Program-made: the position numbers and the translations under genes
Shown: positions 18,238 through 25,329 of the stretch, in pieces
Position numbering within the stretch: position 1 is the stretch's first letter
Layout: each line of letters opens with the position of its first letter
DNA from: an uncultured Clostridia bacterium
Lineage (GTDB): Bacteria > Bacillota > Clostridia > Oscillospirales > Ruminococcaceae
Reading direction: 5' to 3'
Assembly (NCBI GenBank): GCA_947625375.1
Contig: CANQOC010000007.1
Coordinates: forward strand, 1-64,000
Length of the DNA: 64,000 bases
The notes under the pieces: generated by a model
Databases searched by the model: none
What the model saw: only the letters and a program-made list of their open reading frames with translations
What the model was told of the DNA's origin: nothing

Positions 18238-19355
18238 AAGCCAATGTTGACAACAGATACAGCTCGGAACCGCGCAGCGGGGAACTTCCGCACGATTCGG
18301 AACAGCCGCATGTTGAGGAATTATCTCACGACGCCGCAGAAGACATCAGTCACTTTCTGGATAAAAATGTGGTACAAAAAATTACCGGCGGCACCAAGAC
18401 AATACAGGATATCTCCGAGGTAATTGATGATGCAAAAGACGATGTTTCCAAAATCAAGAAAACAATCGGCGACATTGACGACTTTGAAATTGATATGGAA
18501 GGCTCCCTTTGGGACAAGACAAAGAGTGTAAACGAAACCGTTTCCGATATCAAGTCCGCTGTCGGCGATGTTGATGAAGGGAATTCTCTTTGGAAAAAGA
18601 CAACAAGTATAAATGATACCGTTTCGGATATTAAGTCTGCTGTCGGCGATGTTGATGAAGGGGATTCTCTTTGGAAAAAGACAACGAGTATAAATGATAC
18701 CGTTTCCGATATCAAGACTGCCGTCGGCGATGTCGAGAAAAAAGACTCTCTTTTGGGAAAGGCAAAGAGTATAGATGATACCATTTCGGATATCAAGTCT
18801 GCTGTCGGCAATATCGCAACAAAGGACACTCTTTTGAGTGAAACAAAGATTATAAAAGATTCTGTTTCCGACATCAAATCTGCTGTCGGCAATATCGCAG
18901 CAAAGGACACTCTTTTGAGTGAAACAAAGATTATAAAAGATTCTGTTTCCGACATCAAGTCTGCTGTCGGCGATATCGCAACAAAAGACACTCTTTTAGG
19001 CGAAACAAAGATTATAAAAGATTCTGTTTCCGACATCAAGTCTGCTGTCGGTGATGTTGCAACAAAAGACACTCTTTTGGGCGAAACGAAAATTCTAATC
19101 GGAACTCTTTCCGAAATCAAGACCGCAGTCGATAACATAAAAACCGACGCGGATAACGTACCCGAACAGATTGACAGTGTTTCAACAGCCATCTGTAATA
19201 AAATTGACGCCATCATTGAAGATGACAAGCTCGACATAAAGTCAGTCACAGAAGGTTATCCGCTTTTGCAGAAGCTCGTGATTGCATTGCTGTCTGTCGG
19301 CACGCTGAATTTTCTCGGCATTGTCGCTCTGATAATCTTGCAGATTATGGGTTAA
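18234..19355 (+). CDS. Tail-anchored repeat protein of the dynamin cassette
   Basis: 373 residues, unrecognised. A charged N-terminal part (1-90) ends in a degenerate copy of the repeat. Then come eight exact 27-residue units (91-306; core TVSDIKSAVGD, flanked by SLWKKT or TLLGETK), a linker and a single C-terminal membrane helix (about 341-372, LVIALLSVGTLNFLGIVALI). There is no signal peptide, so the repeats should face the cytoplasm as a helical rod hung from the membrane. AAAGGAGG and the ATGA overlap with the GTPase gene show tight coupling. It may be the membrane receptor or scaffold for the two GTPases (inference). Confidence 0.75.
   Translation: MKANVDNRYSSEPRSGELPHDSEQPHVEELSHDAAEDISHFLDKNVVQKITGGTKTIQDISEVIDDAKDDVSKIKKTIGDIDDFEIDMEGSLWDKTKSVNETVSDIKSAVGDVDEGNSLWKKTTSINDTVSDIKSAVGDVDEGDSLWKKTTSINDTVSDIKTAVGDVEKKDSLLGKAKSIDDTISDIKSAVGNIATKDTLLSETKIIKDSVSDIKSAVGNIAAKDTLLSETKIIKDSVSDIKSAVGDIATKDTLLGETKIIKDSVSDIKSAVGDVATKDTLLGETKILIGTLSEIKTAVDNIKTDADNVPEQIDSVSTAICNKIDAIIEDDKLDIKSVTEGYPLLQKLVIALLSVGTLNFLGIVALIILQIMG
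18504..19151 (+). repeat. Eight tandem 81-bp coding repeats
   Basis: Each unit encodes 27 residues with no change in length. The first three units carry SLW at their start, the fourth SLL and the last four TLL, so the array has two sub-families. Units 5 to 7 are nearly identical in DNA, pointing to recent duplication or gene conversion. Confidence 0.9.
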
Positions 19356-19410
19356 ATGAGAGACTGTCCGCGGGACTGCGGCATACTCGGTGAAAACAGC
19401 ATATCAAAAA

Positions 19411-19448
19411 ATCCCGCCGTTCTTTTGAGCAAGGCGGGATATTTGTTG
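19411..19448 (+). terminator. Terminator of the dynamin cassette
   Basis: Stem ATCCCGCC (19411-19418) / GGCGGGAT (19433-19440) with a downstream T-rich stretch ATTTGTT. It ends the three-gene cassette. Confidence 0.75.
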
Positions 19449-19580
19449 CCTTTCGGTTTAAGACCTTTTCGTACTATAAGTGGTATCCATATTGACACTC
19501 GGAGGTATATCATGATATAATAAATCAATATAACCCTCGTTCCTCGGCTGACGTGCTAATACTTATATTCAACCGCAAAA

Positions 19581-19607
19581 ATAAAGCAGCTTCCGCGGCT
19601 GCTTTAT
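19581..19607 (-). terminator. Terminator of the XRE regulator gene
   Basis: Perfect 10-base stem ATAAAGCAGC / GCTGCTTTAT with a 7-base loop, ten bases past the stop of the minus-strand regulator, followed by TTTTGCGG on that strand. Confidence 0.7.
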
Positions 19608-19616
19608 CATCAATTT

Positions 19617-20066
19617 TCATTTCTCCCCGTCTATAATATCCATATCATGCTTATATAGAACATCGTTCGTTTCGTCAAGATTAAGGCCTTCTCTCACGCA
19701 GTACAGTATCGCCGCGTCGCGTGAGTTCTTGATATAAAGCTCGCTGCAGCCGCCGATGCGGAGCATTCTCTGCATTTCGACCTCTTTGAGCTTAAGACCG
19801 AACCCGATTGCGAGCAGCTTCTCCCTCGAGGGGTACTTCCGCTCGTTGCTGAAAATCTGATATACATATGATTTCGTCAACCCCGAGCCGTTGACTACGT
19901 CGGCGACGCTGAGGTCTTTTTCATAGAGCATTCTGTTGAGATATTCGGACAGCGGAATATCCAGCATTTTATCCTTATCGCGCTCAAGAAAATCATCAAG
20001 GTTTTCAGCTTTTTCAAAGTCTTCCATGACGGCAGCCGAAATCGCGTCATCAAAAATATTGCCCAT
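19617..20066 (-). CDS. XRE-family helix-turn-helix regulator
   Basis: 149 residues. A helical N-terminal part of about 40 residues precedes an XRE-type DNA-binding domain (about 50-95; SVADVVNGSGLTKSYVYQIFSNERK), followed by a C-terminal helical part. The start at 20066 follows AGAGGG and lies just after a promoter; a longer frame to 20225 has no support. It faces the dynamin cassette tail to tail, so it may control it, but no operator is seen in front of that cassette that would prove this. Confidence 0.78.
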   Translation of the reverse strand: MGNIFDDAISAAVMEDFEKAENLDDFLERDKDKMLDIPLSEYLNRMLYEKDLSVADVVNGSGLTKSYVYQIFSNERKYPSREKLLAIGFGLKLKEVEMQRMLRIGGCSELYIKNSRDAAILYCVREGLNLDETNDVLYKHDMDIIDGEK

Positions 20067-20087
20067 ATTTATCCCTCTTATATAAAT

Positions 20088-20116
20088 ATTATACCATATC
20101 CCGAGTCGCAAGACAA
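20088..20116 (-). promoter_or_regulatory. Promoter of the XRE regulator
   Basis: Minus strand -35 TTGTCT (20111-20116), 17-base spacer, -10 TATAAT (20088-20093). The remaining stretch to 20417 has no gene or clear signal that I can support. Confidence 0.6.
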
Positions 20117-20417
20117 GCAACGCGATGTTGCTGTTTTTAAAAGCAGGAAGCGGTGTGACCAATATAATGTCGTACCAAGAAAATATTACGTCCATATCAG
20201 CCGTGAGATGGTTATTTGTTCGCATGCAAAATGAACCGACTGCGCTCGAGGCTATCGTATGATGTATGGAAAAACCTACCGCACAACCGCACTTCGTGAG
20301 AGGCTGACATGATGTCGTGTCAAGACAATATCAAGAGGAGACGTCCTTTGAACCCTCCTTTTCTGCCATAATATCGGATACAAGCCGTGCCGCTCACGGT
20401 TTTATGCATCTGAATCG

Positions 20418-21767
20418 CTACTCTTTTCCCATCTTCCTCCACAGCGGCACAAACAGCAGTATTCCGACCAGCATCGCGCCGCAGTCGGCGATGGGCGTCG
20501 CCCAGGCGATGGCGTTGGCGCCGCCGAGATAATCGAGCAGGAACATGAACGGCACGTCGAGACCGCCCTTGCGGAGCATCGACAACACCAGCGGCTTGCC
20601 CTTCTGTCCGACCGACTGGAAAATCGAAATTATTACCGTAGTTATCGCCGTGAACGGCCCGGTGATGCAGATGATTCGCTGGAACATGCTCCCGTAGCGC
20701 ACCGTCTCGGAGTCGTCGATGAACGCCCGAACGAGCGGGTTCGCGCAGGTGAACAGCAGCACCGCCCCGACCGTCGTGACCGCAAGGCTAAGGATAAGCG
20801 TCACCTTTATTGCCGAGCGCATGCGCGCGGTGTTTTTAGAAGAATAGTTGTAGCCGATAAGCGGGATAACGCCTTGGCTCAGGCCGTTCGCAATCGCAAA
20901 AGCAAGCATATCTATCTTCTTGGCGATGCCGATTCCCGCAACTGCGGCGTTTGAATAATTCACCAAAAGCTTATTGAGGGTGATGTTCGAGAAAATTCCC
21001 ATTACATTCATGATTGAGCTCGGCAAACCAACCAAAAGCACCTCTTTCGGTATTCCGCCCGAGACCGAATAATACTTCGGATTAAGGGTGACATGGAATT
21101 TCTCCCGCCGAATGAGAATCAGTCCAACAAAGTAGAGCGTCGCAATCAGATTCGAGAGCATTGTCGCGACCGCCGCGCCGGTTATTTCAAGGTGAAATCC
21201 GAAGATAAAAATCGGGTCAAGAACGATGTTCAGACCGCCGCCGAGCGCCACTCCGAAGCTTGCCCGGCCGGAATACCCCTCGGCGCGGACGAGGTGTGCC
21301 AAAGCGGCGTTAAGAACCGTCGGCACCGCACCGACGGTCAGCGTCCAGAAGAGATAGCTTGAACAGAATCCGTATGTGAAATCATCCGTGCCGACGGCGG
21401 GCAAAACCGCCCCGCGAAGTACAAAAATTGCGAGTCCGTAAAAGAGCGCCACCGCAGCAGAAGTCCAGATACAAAACGCGGACGTCTTCCGTGCCTTTTC
21501 GGTGTCGCCGTGTCCCAAGCTCCGCGAAATAAGGCTTGCGCCGCCGATTCCGAAGAGGTTCGCGAGGCCGGTCGTCACCAAAAACAGCGGCAGGGAAAGC
21601 GACGCGGCCGCAACCTGATTCGGGTCGCCGACCTGTCCGACAAAAAACGTGTCCGCCATGTTGTAGATGACGGTGATAATCTGGCTGATGACCGTCGGCA
21701 CCACCAGCGCCAAAACCGCACGCGTGACGGGCGTTTTTTCAAAAAGTTCTGTCTTGCTCGCCTTCAT
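20418..21767 (-). CDS. MATE family multidrug efflux transporter
   Basis: 449 residues with about 12 membrane helices in two MATE repeats. Typical pieces are PVTRAVLALVVPTVISQIITVIYNMADTFFVG-like residues at the start of the first half, RSLGHGDTEKARK and SQGVIPLIGYNYSSKN in the second half. MATE proteins export drugs or metabolites by Na+ or H+ antiport. The start at 21767 is chosen for GGCAGG upstream; the frame runs open to 21848. The substrate cannot be told. Confidence 0.9.
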   Translation of the reverse strand: MKASKTELFEKTPVTRAVLALVVPTVISQIITVIYNMADTFFVGQVGDPNQVAAASLSLPLFLVTTGLANLFGIGGASLISRSLGHGDTEKARKTSAFCIWTSAAVALFYGLAIFVLRGAVLPAVGTDDFTYGFCSSYLFWTLTVGAVPTVLNAALAHLVRAEGYSGRASFGVALGGGLNIVLDPIFIFGFHLEITGAAVATMLSNLIATLYFVGLILIRREKFHVTLNPKYYSVSGGIPKEVLLVGLPSSIMNVMGIFSNITLNKLLVNYSNAAVAGIGIAKKIDMLAFAIANGLSQGVIPLIGYNYSSKNTARMRSAIKVTLILSLAVTTVGAVLLFTCANPLVRAFIDDSETVRYGSMFQRIICITGPFTAITTVIISIFQSVGQKGKPLVLSMLRKGGLDVPFMFLLDYLGGANAIAWATPIADCGAMLVGILLFVPLWRKMGKE

Positions 21768-21914
21768 ATTCCTGCCTCTTTCTCGGAATTTTCCAAAAGC
21801 AAAATGAAACCGCGGGTGCCGATATAGCATTTTTCTTGCGCTGTACAAAATTGCCTCAGGAATTTTTTATTATTTTAGCATATATACTGGCGGATTGCAA
21901 GGTAAAAAATATTT

Positions 21915-21948
21915 AAACCCTGCCAAACATTGAAATCGGGCAGGGTTT
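21915..21948 (-). terminator. Terminator downstream of cotJC
   Basis: Stem AAACCCTGCC (21915-21924) / GGCAGGGTTT (21939-21948), followed on the minus strand by AAATATTTTTT. A second, wobble-paired hairpin lies at about 22049-22080. The rest of 21768-22090 is the upstream region of the MATE gene. Confidence 0.65.
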
Positions 21949-22090
21949 TATCACTGCGCAGAGTCGAAGGATATAATTGAGTATACGGTGCCGTTCCGCT
22001 AATATGTGCAAAACAGTTATTGATGTTATCTGCGGCATTTTTTATAATCCCCCGCCCCGCTCATAAGAGCAGGACGAGGGTGATATATTT

Positions 22091-22693
22091 TTATTTTTTA
22101 ACATCAAAGCTCGGGTTGAAGGCATAGAAATTCTTTGCGTCGAGCTTGTCGGTGACGAGGCGGAGGGCTTCGCCGAACCTCTGGAAGTGCACGATTTCGC
22201 GCTCGCGGAGGAATTTGATGACGTCGCGGACGTCGGGGTCGTCGACGAGGCGGAGAATGTTGTCATAGGTCAGGCGAGCTTTCTGCTCCGCCCCCATGTC
22301 CTCGGTGATGTCGGCAATCGGGTCGCCGGTCGACTGGAAGATGTCGGCGGAAAACGGGTATCCCGACGCCTGCACCGGATAGAGGCCGTTGGTGTGGTCG
22401 ACAAAATAGGCGTCGAAGCCGCTCGCTTTAATCTCCTTCGGACTCAGGTCGCGGGTGAGCTGGTAGACGATTGAGCAAATCATCTCCATATGGCTCAGCT
22501 CCTCGGTGCCGATGTCGTTCAGTATCGCCTTGATTTCGGGGGTCGGCGCCGTGTAGCGCTGTGAGAGATATCTCATCGCCGCGCCGAGCTCGCCGTCGGG
22601 CCCGCCGAATTGGGTGATGATGATTTTCGCCGCAGTCGGGTCGGGTTTCTTGATTTTTACCGGATATTCAAGCTTTTTCTCATATTTCCACAT
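22091..22693 (-). CDS. cotJC: Spore coat protein CotJC, manganese-catalase fold
   Basis: 200 residues, a member of the manganese catalase family found in spore coats. Metal-ligand Glu and His candidates are in GGPDGELGAAMRYLSQRY, IGTEELSHMEMI, DMGAEQKARL and LREREIVHFQRFGEAL. It is the last gene of cotJABC. Its presence shows that the host makes endospores or descends from a spore former. Confidence 0.92.
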   Translation of the reverse strand: MWKYEKKLEYPVKIKKPDPTAAKIIITQFGGPDGELGAAMRYLSQRYTAPTPEIKAILNDIGTEELSHMEMICSIVYQLTRDLSPKEIKASGFDAYFVDHTNGLYPVQASGYPFSADIFQSTGDPIADITEDMGAEQKARLTYDNILRLVDDPDVRDVIKFLREREIVHFQRFGEALRLVTDKLDAKNFYAFNPSFDVKK

Positions 22694-22705
22694 ATCGCGC
22701 CCTCC

Positions 22706-22960
22706 TCAGTTTGCCGAAAGTTCCCACGGGAACGGGCCGTCGACCCACGCCCAGCGGGTGTTGTTCTGCTCGGAGTCGACGTCGAGCGGGCCGTATGCCT
22801 TCTCGTACTGCTCCTTTGCTTCTTTACAGAGCTTTTTGTACTTATTGTAAAACGAAAGTGCCTCGGAGCACTCGGGGTGAGTGTCCAAAAACAGCGCCGC
22901 GTCGGTGACGGCGAAGGAATACATCTGTACCTTCTTCAAAAGCTTCTCGCGCTCGTTCAT
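22706..22960 (-). CDS. cotJB: Spore coat protein CotJB
   Basis: 84 residues with the family pieces LLKKVQMYSFAVTDAALFLDTHP and PLDVDSEQNNTRWAWVDGPFPWE. In Bacillus, CotJB is placed in the coat together with CotJA and CotJC under sigma-E control. It overlaps the CotJA stop by four bases. Confidence 0.92.
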   Translation of the reverse strand: MNEREKLLKKVQMYSFAVTDAALFLDTHPECSEALSFYNKYKKLCKEAKEQYEKAYGPLDVDSEQNNTRWAWVDGPFPWELSAN

Positions 22961-23175
22961 ATCGCTTTCTCCCCCAAAAACGGTTTGTCAAGGTCTTCAA
23001 AGACCGTGCCGCGGTCAAGGGCGACCGACGGCTCATAGACGTTTTTCCACTGCTGATAGGGAACATATGCCATTCCGACCGGCGTTTCGGCGGGAAACGC
23101 GCTCATCGCGGGATTGCGCGCACAGGTCGCACAGCCGCCCGCCTCGACGGCGTCGAACATATCTGTAAGGTTCAT
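22957..23175 (-). CDS. cotJA: Spore coat associated protein CotJA
   Basis: 72 residues ending in VGMAYVPYQQWKNVYEPSVALDRGTVFEDLDKP-type sequence characteristic of CotJA. First gene of cotJABC. AAAGGAT lies ahead of the ATG, and a strong hairpin with a T-run sits directly before that ribosome site (see 23193-23229). Confidence 0.88.
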   Translation of the reverse strand: MNLTDMFDAVEAGGCATCARNPAMSAFPAETPVGMAYVPYQQWKNVYEPSVALDRGTVFEDLDKPFLGEKAI

Positions 23176-23192
23176 TCCGTAACCATCCTTTC

Positions 23193-23229
23193 AAAAAAAT
23201 ACCCCGGGAGGATTTTGTCCTCTCGGGAT
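23193..23229 (-). terminator. Intrinsic terminator or attenuator ahead of cotJA
   Basis: On the minus strand: arms ATCCCGAGAGGA (23229-23218) and TCCTCCCGGGGT (23212-23201), then seven T (23200-23194). It lies between any upstream promoter and the cotJA ribosome site, so it either insulates the spore genes or attenuates them. I see no convincing sporulation promoter between it and cotJA. Confidence 0.6.
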
Positions 23230-23260
23230 ATATTATGCGGGCGGTGCGGAAGGGGTGCGG

Positions 23261-23334
23261 GGCAGAGGGCGGAAGTGAGAGGGCAGAAGGCAGAAGGTAG
23301 AAGATAGATGATAGAGGTCTGATTCAGGACAGGA
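23261..23334 (-). repeat. Degenerate heptamer array upstream of cotJ
   Basis: About ten 7-base units on the plus strand, for example GAGGGCG, GAAGTGA, GAAGGCA, GAAGGTA, GAAGATA, GATGATA. Same unit family and same orientation relative to the downstream gene as the arrays at 6497 and 38046. No -35 box directly abuts it. Confidence 0.7.
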
Positions 23335-23517
23335 AAAATCAGCTAAAACCCGTCGGACGCCATGTTTAGCGGTGTTAAACTGCCTTGCCGCATCAGTCCG
23401 ACATTTGCGCATGACCGCGCGGGAAACCGCCGAGCATGCCCGTGAAAAGGCTTGTGCGCGTCCGGAGAGGGAGGACGGCGGCGTTTTGCCCGACTTTGCC
23501 GCGTCGCCGTACATCGG

Positions 23518-23653
23518 CGCAGCCGGCGCGCGAAGCGTGCAAACGAAAGGAGCAGGAAAATTCCGAAGGAAATTTTCCTGCTCCTTTCGTTTCGGCAGCC
23601 TTTGGCTGCCGCGGCTGCGCCTTCATAGGAGCTGAAGCCGGAGCGATGCGGAA
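23518..23653 (+). repeat. Mosaic repeat block A, copy 1
   Basis: Contains a perfect 22-base inverted repeat (23541-23562 with 23571-23592, 8-base loop) and a second palindromic section around CGGCAGCC...GGCTGCCG. A near copy lies inverted at 39326-39462. The small reading frames here are not genes. Confidence 0.85.
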
Positions 23654-24060
23654 CCCCCTCCCATGTGGGAGGGGGCAGGGGGTAGGAGTCTTAAGATAGC
23701 ATTCGCGCAGCGAATACCTTATAGCAAGGTAGTGCGTCAGCACACAATTTTTCTAAAACCTGCCAAAGTGTCCTCCTTGCCAAGTACCACTCCCCTCGAG
23801 GGGAGTGGTCGCGCCGTTCACGAACGTGAACGGCCGGGTGTGGGGTGGAACCCCCTCTCTCTCCCCGAGGGAGAGGGGGGCAGGGGGTGTGGAAGAAAAA
23901 GAATGGAGAAACATCTAAAATGATACGTTTAGCGTACGCTATAAAGATGACATATAGCAAAGCTTGACGCCGCGCAAACTTTCCCCGCCGTCAGGCGGCC
24001 ATCCTAACTTTGGCAACACATAACCCCCTCCCATGCGGGAGGGGGAAGGGGGAGAGAGTC
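23654..24060. repeat. Mosaic of palindromic intergenic repeats, site 1
   Basis: Holds CCCCCTCCCATGTGGGAGGGGG-type palindromes (about 23653-23674 and 24024-24048), a CGCGCAGCG-flanked segment at 23700-23757, and block B (23759-23898) with palindromes CACTCCCCTCGAGGGGAGTG and CCGTTCACGAACGTGAACGG. A CCGCCGTCAGGCGG palindrome is at about 23985. The same blocks recur at 38.1-39.7 kb. No coding gene is supported between 23335 and 24179. Confidence 0.85.
23759..23898 (+). repeat. Mosaic repeat block B, copy 1
   Basis: 140 bases from CCTGCCAAAGTGTCC to GGTGTGGAAGAAAA. Copies 2 and 3 at 38367-38506 and 38914-39052 are in the opposite orientation, with only a few differences each. Confidence 0.88.
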
Positions 24061-24179
24061 CCAGCGAATTCCTTTTACAAGGTGGTGGCGCTCAATGTCT
24101 TTTTATTGCTCAGATGATTCCTTGTTATAGGCAGTGTGCCGGCGGACTCCTTTTTCACAGCGCAGTGCAACGCCCTACC

Positions 24180-25163
24180 TCACCTAAACACAAATCTCAA
24201 AAAGTTATAGATATGCGGGCAGATGGTCTTGCCCCAGTGCTCGCCGCCGGTGACCATGTGCCAGAGGTGCGGGACGCCGTTCTCGGTGAACTTGTTGTGA
24301 TACTGCTCGGGGTTGTCATAGACGACGGTGTCGTTGGTGCCGGCACTTATCATAAGGAGATAAGGCTCGTCGCCGTCCGCAAAGACCATCTCCTCCGGCT
24401 TGACGCAGTCCTGCATGAGTCCGGGGGCGGGGCATACCGCGCCGATGTAGCCGAATTTTTCGGGGAGCTTCAATCCGATGTTGAGCGACTCGCGCCCGCC
24501 CATCGAGAAGCCGGTTATCGCGGTGTTCTCCTTGCCGGTCGCGACCGAATAATTCTCCTCGATATACGGCATCAGGCACTCGTCGAGCTCGTTGATGAAC
24601 GCGTCATAGGCGGCGTTGTTCTCGGGGGTCATTCCCTCGCAGTCCTCTTTTGTCGGGTGACAGAAGATGTCGGGGAAGACGACAATCATCTCGGCGGCCT
24701 CGCCGTCGGCGATAAGGTTCCCGAGGACCTCGCGGAACTTGATGCTCCCGTCGCCTTGGTCCAAAAGCGAATACTCATCGCCCCAATAGCCGTGGAGCGC
24801 ATAGAGCACGGGATATTTCTTGTCGGTCGAATATCCCGCCGGAAGAAGGACGTTCGCGTAGCGGTCGCGGTCGAGATAGTCGGAATGATAGGTGATGTGC
24901 TCAAATTCGCCGTATTCGACGTTGTCGCGGAGCACTGTCGCGTCGCTCGGGGTGAATTCCGAGAGATTTTCCTCGGCATAGCTCAAAAGGTCTTCGGGTG
25001 ACATTCTCACTGGTTTTTCCTCCTCGGGAATATTTTCTGCCGCGGCGTCGCCGGTGACAACCGCGTCCGAGCCGTTCGCGCCTTTGGTGACCTCGGCCGG
25101 CTCTGCCGCACAGGCTGAAAGAATAATTGCGCCGACTGCCAGCGCTGCAAGTATTTTTTTCAT
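24180..25163 (-). CDS. Esterase-family lipoprotein, alpha/beta hydrolase
   Basis: 327 residues. A lipoprotein signal with lipobox LSAC puts it on the outer face of the membrane. The catalytic Ser is in TGFSMGGRES, the domain opens with YHSDYLDRDRYANVLLPAGY and ends with GGEHWGKTICPH, which supplies the probable His. This matches the enterochelin-esterase/feruloyl-esterase (esterase D) group that cuts ester-linked sugars or siderophores; the substrate is not known. AGAGGT precedes the ATG. A likely promoter (TTGAAA-17-TATGCT) lies upstream. The 3' end abuts the mosaic repeats. Confidence 0.85.
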   Translation of the reverse strand: MKKILAALAVGAIILSACAAEPAEVTKGANGSDAVVTGDAAAENIPEEEKPVRMSPEDLLSYAEENLSEFTPSDATVLRDNVEYGEFEHITYHSDYLDRDRYANVLLPAGYSTDKKYPVLYALHGYWGDEYSLLDQGDGSIKFREVLGNLIADGEAAEMIVVFPDIFCHPTKEDCEGMTPENNAAYDAFINELDECLMPYIEENYSVATGKENTAITGFSMGGRESLNIGLKLPEKFGYIGAVCPAPGLMQDCVKPEEMVFADGDEPYLLMISAGTNDTVVYDNPEQYHNKFTENGVPHLWHMVTGGEHWGKTICPHIYNFLRFVFR

Positions 25164-25329
25164 AATTTATACCTCTTATTTAAATATTTCGGCACTATAA
25201 GCATACCACAACTTTGCCCCTCTTTCAAGGGGGCAATAATTGACATATTTTAATATGAATTTTGGTGATACTGCATAATATCGGCGTTTGACGGGAATCT
25301 TGATTGACGGATTGTCACGGAAAAATTTC

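Noticed and set aside
18504..19151. CRISPR-like regular repeats
   Set aside because: The 81-base units are coding, in frame and adjacent without unique spacers.
18350..19249. 299-codon minus-strand frame opposite the 27-residue repeats
   Set aside because: Antisense shadow of the 81-base repeats with no start signals.
13741..20417. Integrative element ends around the dynamin cassette
   Set aside because: I could not find an integrase, transposase, tRNA fragment or flanking direct repeats in this stretch.
23233..23960. Several overlapping small reading frames on both strands
   Set aside because: They run through the heptamer array and palindromic mosaic, lack ribosome sites, and their peptides simply translate the repeats.
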